64,000 bases of DNA from Oceanisphaera psychrotolerans (GTDB lineage: Bacteria > Pseudomonadota > Gammaproteobacteria > Enterobacterales > Aeromonadaceae), in NCBI RefSeq assembly GCF_001870485.1, contig NZ_MDKE01000001.1, positions 1 through 64,000 on the forward strand, written 5' to 3'. The position numbers were made by a program, and so were the translations under genes. Shown one piece after another: positions 55,225 through 64,000 of this stretch. The notes beneath the pieces were generated by a model. The model searched no databases and had not been told where the DNA came from. It worked only from the letters and a program-made list of their open reading frames with translations. The first letter of the stretch is position 1. Every line of letters starts with the position of its first letter.

Positions 55225-57062
55225 ATGGTTGATTCGATCATGAGCCGGCATCAGTTACGCAATTTCTATATCCCCGAAGAGCAGTCCATCTACCTGCTCA
55301 ATGCCAATGACGCCAGAAAGCTGAAAGACTGGATTGCCCTGTGCGTGAGCCAGCTGGAAAAACTGGGTTACCGCCATATCAGCCTGGTGGGGCACGGCGC
55401 CTACGGTTTTACCTTCGCCGGCAACGCCGAACCGGGGGAAGAGTATGCTTTCAAGTTTTCTCGCATCACCCTGCCCGAACATATCCGGGAACGGCTGGCC
55501 GACGAGGCCTCTATGCTGTCGCAGGTGCGTCATCCGCGAGTGCCGACCTATATCACCTATCAGCGACTGAAGAAGCAGGGCATCCTGATGATGAGTCGGG
55601 CCAGAGGCGTGGATCTGGAGCAATACAGCCTGCGTCGGGGGCGGCTGCCGCCCCGCCAGTTGATCGACATCGCCGCCCAGTTGGCGGACATTCTTCAGGC
55701 CCTGCGTCAGCACCGCAAGGACGGCCAGCCCGCGCCCGTGGTGCACGGCGATATCAAGCCCTCCAACATCGTGTTCGATGAGGACAGCGGCCACCTCAGT
55801 CTGGTGGACTGGGGATCCTCGGTGTTTGCCCAGCTCGATGGTGAGGGGCAGTTTGTGTCCGCCAATGTGATGCAGCTGATGTCGGCGGATCTGCAACACA
55901 GCAATGCGCGGCTGGGGGATGTCTATTTCATCGGGCCCGAACAACGGGAAGGGGCGCTGTCCAGTCCGCGTTTCGACGAGCAGGGGGTCGCGGCCACCCT
56001 CTACGCGCTGGCGTCGGGCCAGTCCTGTCGTTTTGGCTGCCACGCCATACCGGCGGTGAGCCTGGGCTTGCCGAAGGAATTTGCGTTGATGCTGGACGCC
56101 TTGCTGGGGGACGATGCCGGACTCCGGCGGCGGGCCGGAGATCATTTCATTGCCGCCATGCCGCGATTGAAGCGGCTGGTGCTGCCCGAGCTGCCGCTGT
56201 TTGATGACAGCCCCATGCTGCCGGTGTGGACCAGTCCCGAGCGTCACGACATGGACACCGTGGTTTATTCCTCCCGTAAATCCTTTCTGCGCGAGCACAG
56301 TGAGGAGGCCGGTATCCATTATGTGGACGATGCCCAGCTGGAGCGCTACTACAAGAACTACCTGGCAGGAATGGGGGATACCGAAAAGGCCTTCGTGGCG
56401 GCGGTCAGCCGGCTGGGGCGTTATCCGGTGGTGGGCGGGCTGGCTCTGCACTGGCGGGAAGAAGGGCTCTATATCGACTCCTGCCTCAACCTCTACGATG
56501 AGGAGCTACGGCCCGCCTTTGCGCTGGCGGTCAACAACGTGGTGATGCTGGCCCGGGCCATCGATAAAATCGGTCTGTTCAAGGCCTGTCTGTTCACGCC
56601 CGCAATACCATCCACCTGAGTCGCGGGGCGCCGGCGTTGCCTTTCGAGCCGGCCGCGGACACCCGTATTCCCTATCGACTGGCGGCCATTCCCAGTCCCC
56701 CTGATGCCAGTCGCCAGCATTCCTATTTCGAGGATGGCCGGGATCCGGACGAACAGCTGGTACTGCCCACCGCCATCATGGCGGTGATCGCCCGGCTCAA
56801 CGAGATTCATCATACCGGCTGCATCATCTTCGAGGTGACGCCGCGGTACATGAAGCTGCACAGCTACTACCGGCTGCTGGATGCCGCCGCCGAGGCGGAG
56901 TTCGCCGCCCTGTTACGGCAGATAGTGGAACTGATACCGACGATCGACGATCAGGGAGTGGGGGGCTTCATGAAGTTGCCCCACAAGAATACCCGGCTGT
57001 TCAGTCACCAGCCGGTGCAACCGACGTTGTTCTACCCGGCCAATCCCAGGGCCCGGGACTGA
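55225..57062 (+). pseudogene. Eukaryotic-like Ser/Thr protein kinase with unknown C-terminal region, one frameshift
   Basis: The repaired protein has about 612 residues. Residues about 50-320 form a kinase fold: Gly-loop GHGAYG (56-61), K77 in YAFKF, catalytic loop HGDIKPSN (174-181), DWG (195-197) replacing DFG, and FIGPEQ in the APE position. No transmembrane helix or signal is seen, so it is cytosolic. The remaining about 290 residues match no family I recognise. The frame breaks near 56606; adding one A (TTC-AAC-GCC) restores ARNTIHLSRG and the part ending at 57062. It starts two bases after bkdB, so it is probably translated with the bkd operon. Its 3' end overlaps convergent acpH by 31 bp. 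Confidence 0.8.
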
Positions 57063-57625
57063 TCCAGCACGAAGCGCTGCAGCTCGGGATAAAAGCCGAG
57101 AAAGGCCTGCTCCATGGCGGAATACTGTTGCTGCAGGAGTGGCGCGCACCGGGGCAGGGGAGTGGGCCGGCGAAAACGGGGGTCGATGCGAGCGATGGCG
57201 AGGGTAATGCCCTCCAGGCTCCGGTAGCTTTCCAGCAAGCGGTATTGCTTGAGCCGCTCCACCAGGGTGACCATGGCCTCAGGCCAGTGTGCGTCCGGTT
57301 GCAGCTGCCGATGGCTGTAGCCGATAAAGTCGTCCAGCGGCCAGGGGTGATAGCGAGACCAGTGGCTGGCGAGAAAGTGATCGAACATCATGTCCATGAT
57401 GATGCCGCCATAGCGACGAAAGGGGCTGGGCAGGTTACGCACGGCCCCGGCATGCAGGGGATGGGCATCGGTGAAACTGTCGATGCGCCGGTGCAGTTGA
57501 ATACCGATCTGCAAGGATGATGGCAAACGGGGATCGATGCTGCCCCTGGCATATTCGCCGAGCAGGGCGCCGGGCAGGCTGGTGTTGCTGATATACGCCA
57601 GATGCAGGTGAGCCAGGTAATTCAT
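57032..57625 (-). CDS. acpH: Acyl carrier protein phosphodiesterase
   Basis: A 197-residue hydrolase matching E. coli AcpH (YajB), which removes phosphopantetheine from acyl carrier protein. The opening MNYLAHLHLAY, the LQIGIQLHRRIDSFTDAHP stretch and GGIIMDMMFDHFLASHW hold the HD-like metal ligands. It is coupled to the CBS-domain gene by a four-base overlap (ATGA) and lies beside queA as in E. coli. Confidence 0.92.
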   Translation of the reverse strand: MNYLAHLHLAYISNTSLPGALLGEYARGSIDPRLPSSLQIGIQLHRRIDSFTDAHPLHAGAVRNLPSPFRRYGGIIMDMMFDHFLASHWSRYHPWPLDDFIGYSHRQLQPDAHWPEAMVTLVERLKQYRLLESYRSLEGITLAIARIDPRFRRPTPLPRCAPLLQQQYSAMEQAFLGFYPELQRFVLDQSRALGLAG

Positions 57626-58134
57626 GACGCAGGCTGATCGTCGGCACTGGCCCGGGCGTTCGCCAAATCCAGGTCCAGATCGTCGTCATCAGGCTCGTCG
57701 ATCGGCGGCTCGGCCAGCTGGGCATCCAGCACCTCCAGCAGGTGGATGGCGACGGTGACGAAGTCGCTGTCGGTGACGATGCCCACCAGTCTGCCCTTGT
57801 CGACCACCGGCAGGCAGCCGTACTTGTGCTTTTGCAGATGAAGGGCGGCTTCGCGGATACCGGCTCTGGGGCTGACGGTGGTCACCTCATGCACCATCAC
57901 CTCCGAAATCTGATGCTGTTGCAGAAAGTCGCCATTGGTGCTCTGCTCCAGACTCGACTCCTGCGCCGCCAGAATATCCCGCTGGCTGACCAGTCCCACC
58001 AGACGATCGTCCGTCTGTACCGGCAGATGACGGATATGATGGCGCTGCATCAGGGTGCGGGCTTCGGCCAGGGTGGTCGAGGGGGGCAGGGCGATGACGT
58101 TGCGTGACATAATTTCAGAGACGATGGCGGGCAT
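57622..58134 (-). CDS. Tandem CBS-domain protein
   Basis: A 170-residue cytosolic protein made of two CBS motifs (about 8-60: MSRNVIALPPSTTLAEARTL; about 78-130: MVHEVTTVSPRAG and LVGIVTDSDFVTVAIHLLEV) and an acidic Asp-rich tail (EPDDDDLDLDL). A Bateman pair like this usually senses an adenine nucleotide. With no fused effector, its target is unknown. It is translationally coupled to acpH, which may hint at a link to CoA or acyl-carrier metabolism. Confidence 0.9.
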   Translation of the reverse strand: MPAIVSEIMSRNVIALPPSTTLAEARTLMQRHHIRHLPVQTDDRLVGLVSQRDILAAQESSLEQSTNGDFLQQHQISEVMVHEVTTVSPRAGIREAALHLQKHKYGCLPVVDKGRLVGIVTDSDFVTVAIHLLEVLDAQLAEPPIDEPDDDDLDLDLANARASADDQPAS

Positions 58135-58314
58135 AATCTTTCTCCTCTCTACTTTATATCAAGATAGCCTAACCGGGCGGTCGGGTAGAGCAACCTCTTG
58201 CGGCACCGGTACGGCCGCGCGGGAATGCCCATTATGCCCCAAGGGTGGGCGAATTGCCTTGATCCTGTGGGACGGCCTCACTAGACTAGCGCCCGTTATG
58301 ACAAGAGGTTGTGT

Positions 58315-59361
58315 ATGCTGGTCCGCGATTTTTCCTTTGAGCTCCCCGACGAACTGATAGCCCGCCATCCGATGCCCGAACGCTCCGCCAGCCGGCTGCT
58401 GCAGCTGAACGGTAACAGCGGTGACATCACCCATGGTCAATTCGGTCAGATCCTGAACCTGGTCAATCCCGGTGATCTGCTGGTATTCAACAATACCCGG
58501 GTGATCCCGGCCCGGCTGTTCGGGCGCAAGGCCAGCGGCGGCAAACTGGAAGTGCTGGTCGAGCGGGTGCTGGACGACAAGCGGGTGCTGGCCCACGTGC
58601 GCGCCTCCAAGGCGCCCAAACCGGGCTCTGCCCTTGTGCTGGAGCCGGATGTGCAGGCGACCATGCTGGCCCGCCACGACGCCCTGTTTGAAATCGAATT
58701 CCACGACGAAAGACCGGTGCTCGAGATCCTCGAAGCGGTAGGTCACATGCCGCTGCCGCCTTACATCGACCGGCCCGACACCGACGCCGACAAAGAGCGT
58801 TACCAGACCGTTTACAACGAAAAGCCCGGCGCCGTGGCCGCGCCCACCGCCGGCCTGCACTTCGATCAGCCGCTGTTGGACGCCCTGACCGCCAAGGGCG
58901 CCGAACTGGCCTTCGTTACCCTGCACGTGGGCGCCGGCACCTTTCAGCCGGTGCGGGTCGACAAGGTGCTCGAGCACAAGATGCACGCCGAATATATCGA
59001 AGTGTCGCCCGAAGTGGTCGCGCAGATAGCAGCCACCCGCGCCCGGGGCGGTCGGGTCATTGCCGTGGGTACCACCTCGGTACGCTCGCTGGAAAGCGCC
59101 GCCCGGGCCACCATGGCCAACGGCGAGCCGCTGGCGCCCTTTTACGGCGATACCGATATCTTTATCTACCCCGGCTACCGCTTCCAGCTGGTGGACGCCA
59201 TGATCACCAATTTCCACCTGCCCGAGTCGACCCTGATCATGCTGGTCAGCGCCTTCGCCGGCTACGACCATATCATGGAAGCCTACCGGCAGGCGGTAGC
59301 CGAGCGTTACCGTTTTTTCAGCTACGGTGATGCCATGTTTATTACTCGACAACAGGGTTAA
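58315..59361 (+). CDS. queA: S-adenosylmethionine:tRNA ribosyltransferase-isomerase
   Basis: A 348-residue enzyme of queuosine synthesis that transfers and isomerises the ribosyl group of SAM onto preQ1 in tRNA, giving epoxyqueuosine. Family motifs are [61 protein letters not shown] and [21 protein letters not shown] lies seven bases before the ATG at 58315. It precedes tgt in the conserved order queA-tgt-yajC-secD-secF, though a repeat-rich 194-bp gap separates the two. Confidence 0.97.
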   Translation: MLVRDFSFELPDELIARHPMPERSASRLLQLNGNSGDITHGQFGQILNLVNPGDLLVFNNTRVIPARLFGRKASGGKLEVLVERVLDDKRVLAHVRASKAPKPGSALVLEPDVQATMLARHDALFEIEFHDERPVLEILEAVGHMPLPPYIDRPDTDADKERYQTVYNEKPGAVAAPTAGLHFDQPLLDALTAKGAELAFVTLHVGAGTFQPVRVDKVLEHKMHAEYIEVSPEVVAQIAATRARGGRVIAVGTTSVRSLESAARATMANGEPLAPFYGDTDIFIYPGYRFQLVDAMITNFHLPESTLIMLVSAFAGYDHIMEAYRQAVAERYRFFSYGDAMFITRQQG

Positions 59362-59366
59362 AAACA

Positions 59367-59511
59367 GGGATTAGGGACTGGTGACTGGGGATTCGAGCGC
59401 TGTTTACAGACTCAGGTTTACTCAGGCAGCGATGCCGCATGGTTTGCCGGGAGTAAACCCCGGCAAACCATGCCTCGGGTCTCTAATCCCTATTCCCTAA
59501 TCCCCAGTCCC
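59367..59511. repeat. GGGATTA / TAATCCC mosaic repeat flanking a 15-bp hairpin
   Basis: A left arm of heptamer units (GGGATTAGGGACTGG, 59367-59381 onward) and a right arm (CTCTAATCCCTATTCCCTAA, 59481 onward) face each other across the queA-tgt gap. Between them is a perfect 15-bp stem, GCATGGTTTGCCGGG (59437-59451) / CCCGGCAAACCATGC (59459-59473), with a 7-base loop and no T-run. Confidence 0.7.
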
Positions 59512-59552
59512 ATAAAACCAAGGTCGGACTGTTTCTCCGGCCAGTGAGGTAA

Positions 59553-60695
<1,143 letters not shown>

Positions 60696-60722
60696 CCAGG
60701 TTGACCATTGAGTCTGCAGCCT

Positions 60723-60829
60723 GGCGGCGGAAGGCACAGCACACCGACACGCTGTGAATACATCCATGTACGCTCGGACATGCCATCCATGGCATGTCAC
60801 GGTCGGCTAAGCTGTATCCTTCCGTCGCC
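60723..60829. repeat. Nested palindromic intergenic repeat between tgt and yajC
   Basis: Outer arms GGCGGCGGAAGG (60723-60734) and CCTTCCGTCGCC (60818-60829) pair at 11 of 12 positions. Inner CCGAC (60744-60748) pairs with GTCGG (60802-60806). The core holds GACATGCCAT (60777-60786) / ATGGCATGTC (60789-60798) and ACATCCATGT (60760-60769). The core and its right flank recur at 28718-28748. Confidence 0.65.
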
Positions 60830-60885
60830 ACGGAGGTTGTAACTCGGCACTTATTGTTTTAACCATCAACGAGGAAATGAAAAGA

Positions 60886-61212
60886 ATGGATATTATCTCC
60901 AACGCTTATGCCCAGGACGGAGCCGCCGGTGGCGGTATGGAAATGATCATCATGCTGGTTGTGTTCGGCCTGATTTTCTACTTCATGATCTTCCGTCCCC
61001 AGTCCAAGCGGGTCAAAGAGCACAAGAACCTGATGTCTTCCCTGAGCAAAGGTGACGAAGTGCTGACCAACGGTGGCCTGGTAGGCAAGATTGCCAAGAT
61101 CTCCGCCGAAAACGACTACGTATTGCTGAGCCTGAGCGAGCAGAGCCAGGTCACCATCAAAAAGGACTTCATCACCGCCGTCCTGCCCAAGGGTTCTATC
61201 CAGTCCCTTTAA
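60886..61212 (+). CDS. yajC: Sec translocon accessory protein YajC
   Basis: A 108-residue inner-membrane protein with one helix (EMIIMLVVFGLIFYFMIFRP) and a small cytosolic domain (SKGDEVLTNGGLVGKIAKI). It associates with SecD and SecF. The ATG at 60886 is chosen because GAGGAA lies nine bases upstream; the ATG at 60877 touches that site directly. Confidence 0.96.
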   Translation: MDIISNAYAQDGAAGGGMEMIIMLVVFGLIFYFMIFRPQSKRVKEHKNLMSSLSKGDEVLTNGGLVGKIAKISAENDYVLLSLSEQSQVTIKKDFITAVLPKGSIQSL

Positions 61213-61233
61213 TTCTCTGTCGAGGAGCACAGC

Positions 61234-63087
61234 GTGTTAAATCGATATCCGCTGTGGAAATACTTGATGGTGATCGCCGTGATCACCATCAGTTTTCTGT
61301 ATGCAGCACCCAATCTATTTGGTGAAGACCCTGCCTTGCAGGTGTCTGGCTCCCGTGGCACCCAGGTTACCCCCGCCGTTCTGAATCAGGCTCAGCAGAC
61401 TCTCAGCAATGCCGGCATTGCGGTGAAAAGCGCCGCCCTGGCCGATGATCAGTTACTTATCCGCTTCCGTAATACCGACGATCAGCTCAAGGGCAAGGAT
61501 CTGGTGGCGGATGTGCTGGGTGATGGTTACATCACCGCCCTCAACCTGGCTCCGTCAACGCCTTCCTGGCTCGAGGCCATCGGTGCCGGCCCACTCAAGC
61601 TGGGTCTCGACCTGCGTGGTGGTGTGCACTTCCTGATGGAGGTGGACATGGACGAAGCCCTGAGCCGGGTGCAGGAGCAGACGGTGCAGGACTTCCGCAC
61701 CGACTTGCGTGAACAGCGCCTGCGTTATTCCGGTGTGCTGGCGAAAGACGGCGGCACCCTGGTGGTGTTCCGTGATGCCGAAACCCGTGACCAGGCGCTC
61801 AGCCACCTGCGTGGTCGTTACCCGGGGCTGGTGTTCTCCGACCGTGACAACGGCGAGACCTTCGGTCTGTTTGCGATGATGAGTGAGCAGCGGCTGAAGG
61901 AAGTGAAGGAATACGCCCTGCAGCAGAACATCACCATCATCCGTAACCGGGTCAACGAGCTGGGTGTGGCCGAGCCGCTGGTGCAGCGTCAGGGTGCCGA
62001 GCGTATCGTGGTGCAGTTGCCCGGTATTCAGGACACCGCCCGCGCCAAGGAAATCCTCGGCGCCACTGCGACCCTGGAATTCCGCCTGGTAGATGAAAGT
62101 GCCGATGTGGCCGCTGCCAGTGCCGGCCGGGTACCGCCCAACAGCGAGTTGATGCGGGACAGAGACGGTCGCCCGGTGGTGTTGCAAAAGCGCATCATCC
62201 TGACCGGTGAGCATATCGTGGATGCCAGCTCCGGCATGGACGAGTTCAGCCGCCCCCAGGTGAACATCAGTCTCGATGCCCCCGGTGGCAGTCGCATGGC
62301 CGATTTTACCAAGGATAATGTCGGTCGTCCGATGGCGACGGTGTTTACCGAGTACAAGCCCGGCGATGAGCAGAACGAAGATGGTACACGTCAGTTCCGC
62401 AAACAGCAGGAAGTGATCAACGTGGCCACCATACAGTCGCGGCTGGGGCGCAGTTTCCGTATCACCGGTATCGATTCCATGGCGGAAGCCCAGAATCTGG
62501 CGCTGCTGCTGCGGGCGGGTGCCCTGATTGCGCCCATCCAGATCGTGGAAGAGCGCACCATAGGCCCGAGCCTGGGACAGCAGAACGTGGAAAATGGCCT
62601 GCTGGCCATGGTCTACGGCATGCTGGCGGTGGTGCTGTTCATGCTGATCTATTATCGCAAGTTTGGCCTGGTGGCCAATGCGGCGCTGCTGGCCAACCTG
62701 GTGATCATCATCGGGGTGATGTCGATGGTGCCGGGGGCGACCATGACCCTGCCGGGTATTGCCGGCATCGTGCTGACCATCGGCATGTCAGTGGATGCCA
62801 ACGTGCTGATCTTCGAACGGATCCGTGAGGAGCTGCGGGACGGGCGCGGAGTACAGCAGGCGATTCATATCGGCTATGACAAGGCGCTCGGCACCATTGC
62901 CGATGCCAACATCACTACCCTGCTTACCGCCATCATCCTGTTTGCGGTCGGCACCGGTCCCATCAAGGGCTTCGCCGTGACCCTGATGATCGGTATTCTC
63001 GCCTCCATGTTTACCGCCATCGTCGGTACCCGGGCTCTGGTCAACCTGCTCTGGGGCGGCAAGCGTCTCAGCAAACTGTCGATATGA
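61234..63087 (+). CDS. secD: Protein translocase subunit SecD
   Basis: A 617-residue proton-driven RND-type subunit that completes export of proteins through SecYEG. One N-terminal helix ([17 protein letters not shown]), a large periplasmic domain with [21 protein letters not shown] and [14 protein letters not shown], and a C-terminal block of five helices (from about residue 455) with [20 protein letters not shown] and [19 protein letters not shown]. The start is GTG at 61234, after GAGGAG. The secF gene begins 12 bases after the stop. Confidence 0.98.
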   Translation: MLNRYPLWKYLMVIAVITISFLYAAPNLFGEDPALQVSGSRGTQVTPAVLNQAQQTLSNAGIAVKSAALADDQLLIRFRNTDDQLKGKDLVADVLGDGYITALNLAPSTPSWLEAIGAGPLKLGLDLRGGVHFLMEVDMDEALSRVQEQTVQDFRTDLREQRLRYSGVLAKDGGTLVVFRDAETRDQALSHLRGRYPGLVFSDRDNGETFGLFAMMSEQRLKEVKEYALQQNITIIRNRVNELGVAEPLVQRQGAERIVVQLPGIQDTARAKEILGATATLEFRLVDESADVAAASAGRVPPNSELMRDRDGRPVVLQKRIILTGEHIVDASSGMDEFSRPQVNISLDAPGGSRMADFTKDNVGRPMATVFTEYKPGDEQNEDGTRQFRKQQEVINVATIQSRLGRSFRITGIDSMAEAQNLALLLRAGALIAPIQIVEERTIGPSLGQQNVENGLLAMVYGMLAVVLFMLIYYRKFGLVANAALLANLVIIIGVMSMVPGATMTLPGIAGIVLTIGMSVDANVLIFERIREELRDGRGVQQAIHIGYDKALGTIADANITTLLTAIILFAVGTGPIKGFAVTLMIGILASMFTAIVGTRALVNLLWGGKRLSKLSI

Positions 63088-63098
63088 GGAAATAACCG

Positions 63099-64000
63099 AT
63101 GTTTGAGATCCTCAAAACCCGGGCGCCCATTCGCTTCATGCACTATTCAAAGGCGGCGACGGTGTTGTCGCTGGCCCTGATTGCGCTGTGCTTTTTCAGC
63201 CTCTTTACCCGGGGGCTGAACTGGGGCCTGGACTTCACCGGGGGCACCGTGGTCGAAGTCGCGTTCGAGCAGGCGGTTGTACTGGACGAGGTGCGCGATA
63301 ACCTCGAACAGGTCGGCCTGTCGGGGGCGACGGTGCAGAACTTCGGTACCAGCAGGGACGTATTGATCCGGCTGGCGCCCCAGGAAGGGGTGGACGTGCA
63401 GCAGCAGGGCGAGTCGGTCATGACCGCCATGATGCAGGTGTCTGCCGAGGCAGAAATGAAGCGGCTGGAGTTCGTCGGCCCTGCCATCGGTGCCGAGCTG
63501 GCGGAGCAGGGTGGTCTGGCCATTCTGGTGGCCTTGCTCTGTATCCTGCTTTATGTCGGGATGCGCTTCGAATGGCGTCTGGCTTCCGGTGCCGTGCTGT
63601 CGCTGGCCCATGATGTGGTGATCACCCTGGGGGTGTTCTCCTGGATGCAAATCGAGGTGGACCTGACCATAGTGGCGGCCTTGCTGACGGTGGTGGGCTA
63701 CTCGCTCAACGATACCATAGTAGTGTTCGACCGGGTGCGGGAAAACTTCCGCCGGGTGCGTGACACCAGCACCGCCGAGGTATTTGACGAGGCCATTACC
63801 GAAACCCTGAGCCGGACCCTGATCACCTCGGCCACCACTTTGGTGGTGGTGGTGGCGCTGTTCCTCAAGGGGGGCGCGCTGATCCACGGTTTTGCCACCG
63901 CGTTGCTGCTGGGCATCGGCTTCGGCACCTACTCTTCCATCTATATCGCCAGTGCCTGGGCCATGCTGCTCGGGGTACAGCGGGAGCATATGCTGCCGAC
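63099..64000 (+). CDS. secF: Protein translocase subunit SecF, cut by the window end
   Basis: The first 300 codons are present and the frame is open at the right edge; about 10-20 residues are missing compared with the usual 310-320. Helix 1 (KAATVLSLALIALCFFSLF) is followed by the SecF motif GLNWGLDFTGGTVVEVAF and the membrane block with GYSLNDTIVVFDRVREN and LSRTLITSATTLVVVVALF. It forms the SecDF-YajC complex. AGGAAATAACC precedes the ATG. Confidence 0.97.
   Translation, partial: MFEILKTRAPIRFMHYSKAATVLSLALIALCFFSLFTRGLNWGLDFTGGTVVEVAFEQAVVLDEVRDNLEQVGLSGATVQNFGTSRDVLIRLAPQEGVDVQQQGESVMTAMMQVSAEAEMKRLEFVGPAIGAELAEQGGLAILVALLCILLYVGMRFEWRLASGAVLSLAHDVVITLGVFSWMQIEVDLTIVAALLTVVGYSLNDTIVVFDRVRENFRRVRDTSTAEVFDEAITETLSRTLITSATTLVVVVALFLKGGALIHGFATALLLGIGFGTYSSIYIASAWAMLLGVQREHMLP

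Noticed and set aside
55255-56451. A 398-codon leftward open frame opposite the kinase
   Set aside because: Kinase motifs on the plus strand are unambiguous; the antisense product is low-complexity (Gly, His, Gln).
58159-59352. A 397-codon leftward open frame opposite queA
   Set aside because: QueA is highly conserved here; the antisense frame is a composition artefact.

Overview
The window is a dense chromosomal stretch (58 protein-coding loci, no rRNA or tRNA seen, no mobile element seen) from a gammaproteobacterium. Several gene blocks keep the enterobacterial order: fadE / gmhA-yafJ, perM / bepA / yfgD, yejM-yejL / yejK, and acpH / queA-tgt-yajC-secD-secF. The moderately high G+C, the 814-codon fadE and the mannitol operon suggest a marine aeromonad relative (Oceanimonas, Oceanisphaera or Zobellella type). 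That placement is an inference and was not tested.

Layout. 0.1-4.3 kb: an Lrp-type regulator under a probable MetJ operator, tail to tail with a four-gene operon of amino-acid ABC importer plus homocysteine S-methyltransferase. 4.6-7.5 kb: slipin/NfeD membrane proteostasis pair and a GNAT acetyltransferase. 7.5-11.6 kb: fadE, gmhA, yafJ. 11.7-15.0 kb: LuxR-type response regulator, DUF3108 protein, membrane diguanylate cyclase. 15.2-21.7 kb: five-gene operon of TAXI-type TRAP transporter, DUF1850 protein and a DctB/DctD two-component system. 22-26.6 kb: membrane protein, periplasmic thiol oxidoreductase, ycaO, asd. 26.7-31 kb: mannitol operon mtlA-mtlD-mtlR behind three CRP sites. 31.2-35.6 kb: lysine exporter lysO diverging from a basic amino-acid ABC importer. 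35.6-41.2 kb: yfgD, thioredoxin-like lipoprotein, bepA, tusA-like, perM, a sodium symporter. 41.3-46.8 kb: cnoX, phosphopantetheinyl transferase, NlpC/P60 lipoprotein, yejM-yejL/yejK. 46.9-51.5 kb: ahpC-ahpF with an OxyR operator, and aceA behind a long AT-rich leader. 51.8-57.1 kb: branched-chain keto-acid dehydrogenase E1-alpha, E1-beta and E2, followed by a eukaryotic-like protein kinase with an unrecognised C-terminal region. 57-64 kb: acpH, CBS protein, queA, tgt, yajC, secD and the start of secF.

Two window-wide patterns stand out. First, eight genes carry nine apparent single-base deletions (two in fadE; one each in the TRAP permease, TAXI binding protein, mtlD, yejM, bkdA1, bkdA2 and the kinase). 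No apparent insertion was found, and adding back one base each time restores a full-length family protein. Uncorrected sequencing indels explain this better than gene decay. Second, intergenic repeats recur: GGGATTA/TAATCCC heptamer mosaics at four loci, a nested palindrome shared by two loci, and intercistronic hairpins directly after all three solute-binding-protein genes.

The most interesting candidates for new biology are the kinase coupled to the bkd operon, the ABC-importer/mmuM operon as a possible S-methylmethionine uptake route, and the TRAP-TAXI/DUF1850/DctBD operon with its apparent CTG start codon.
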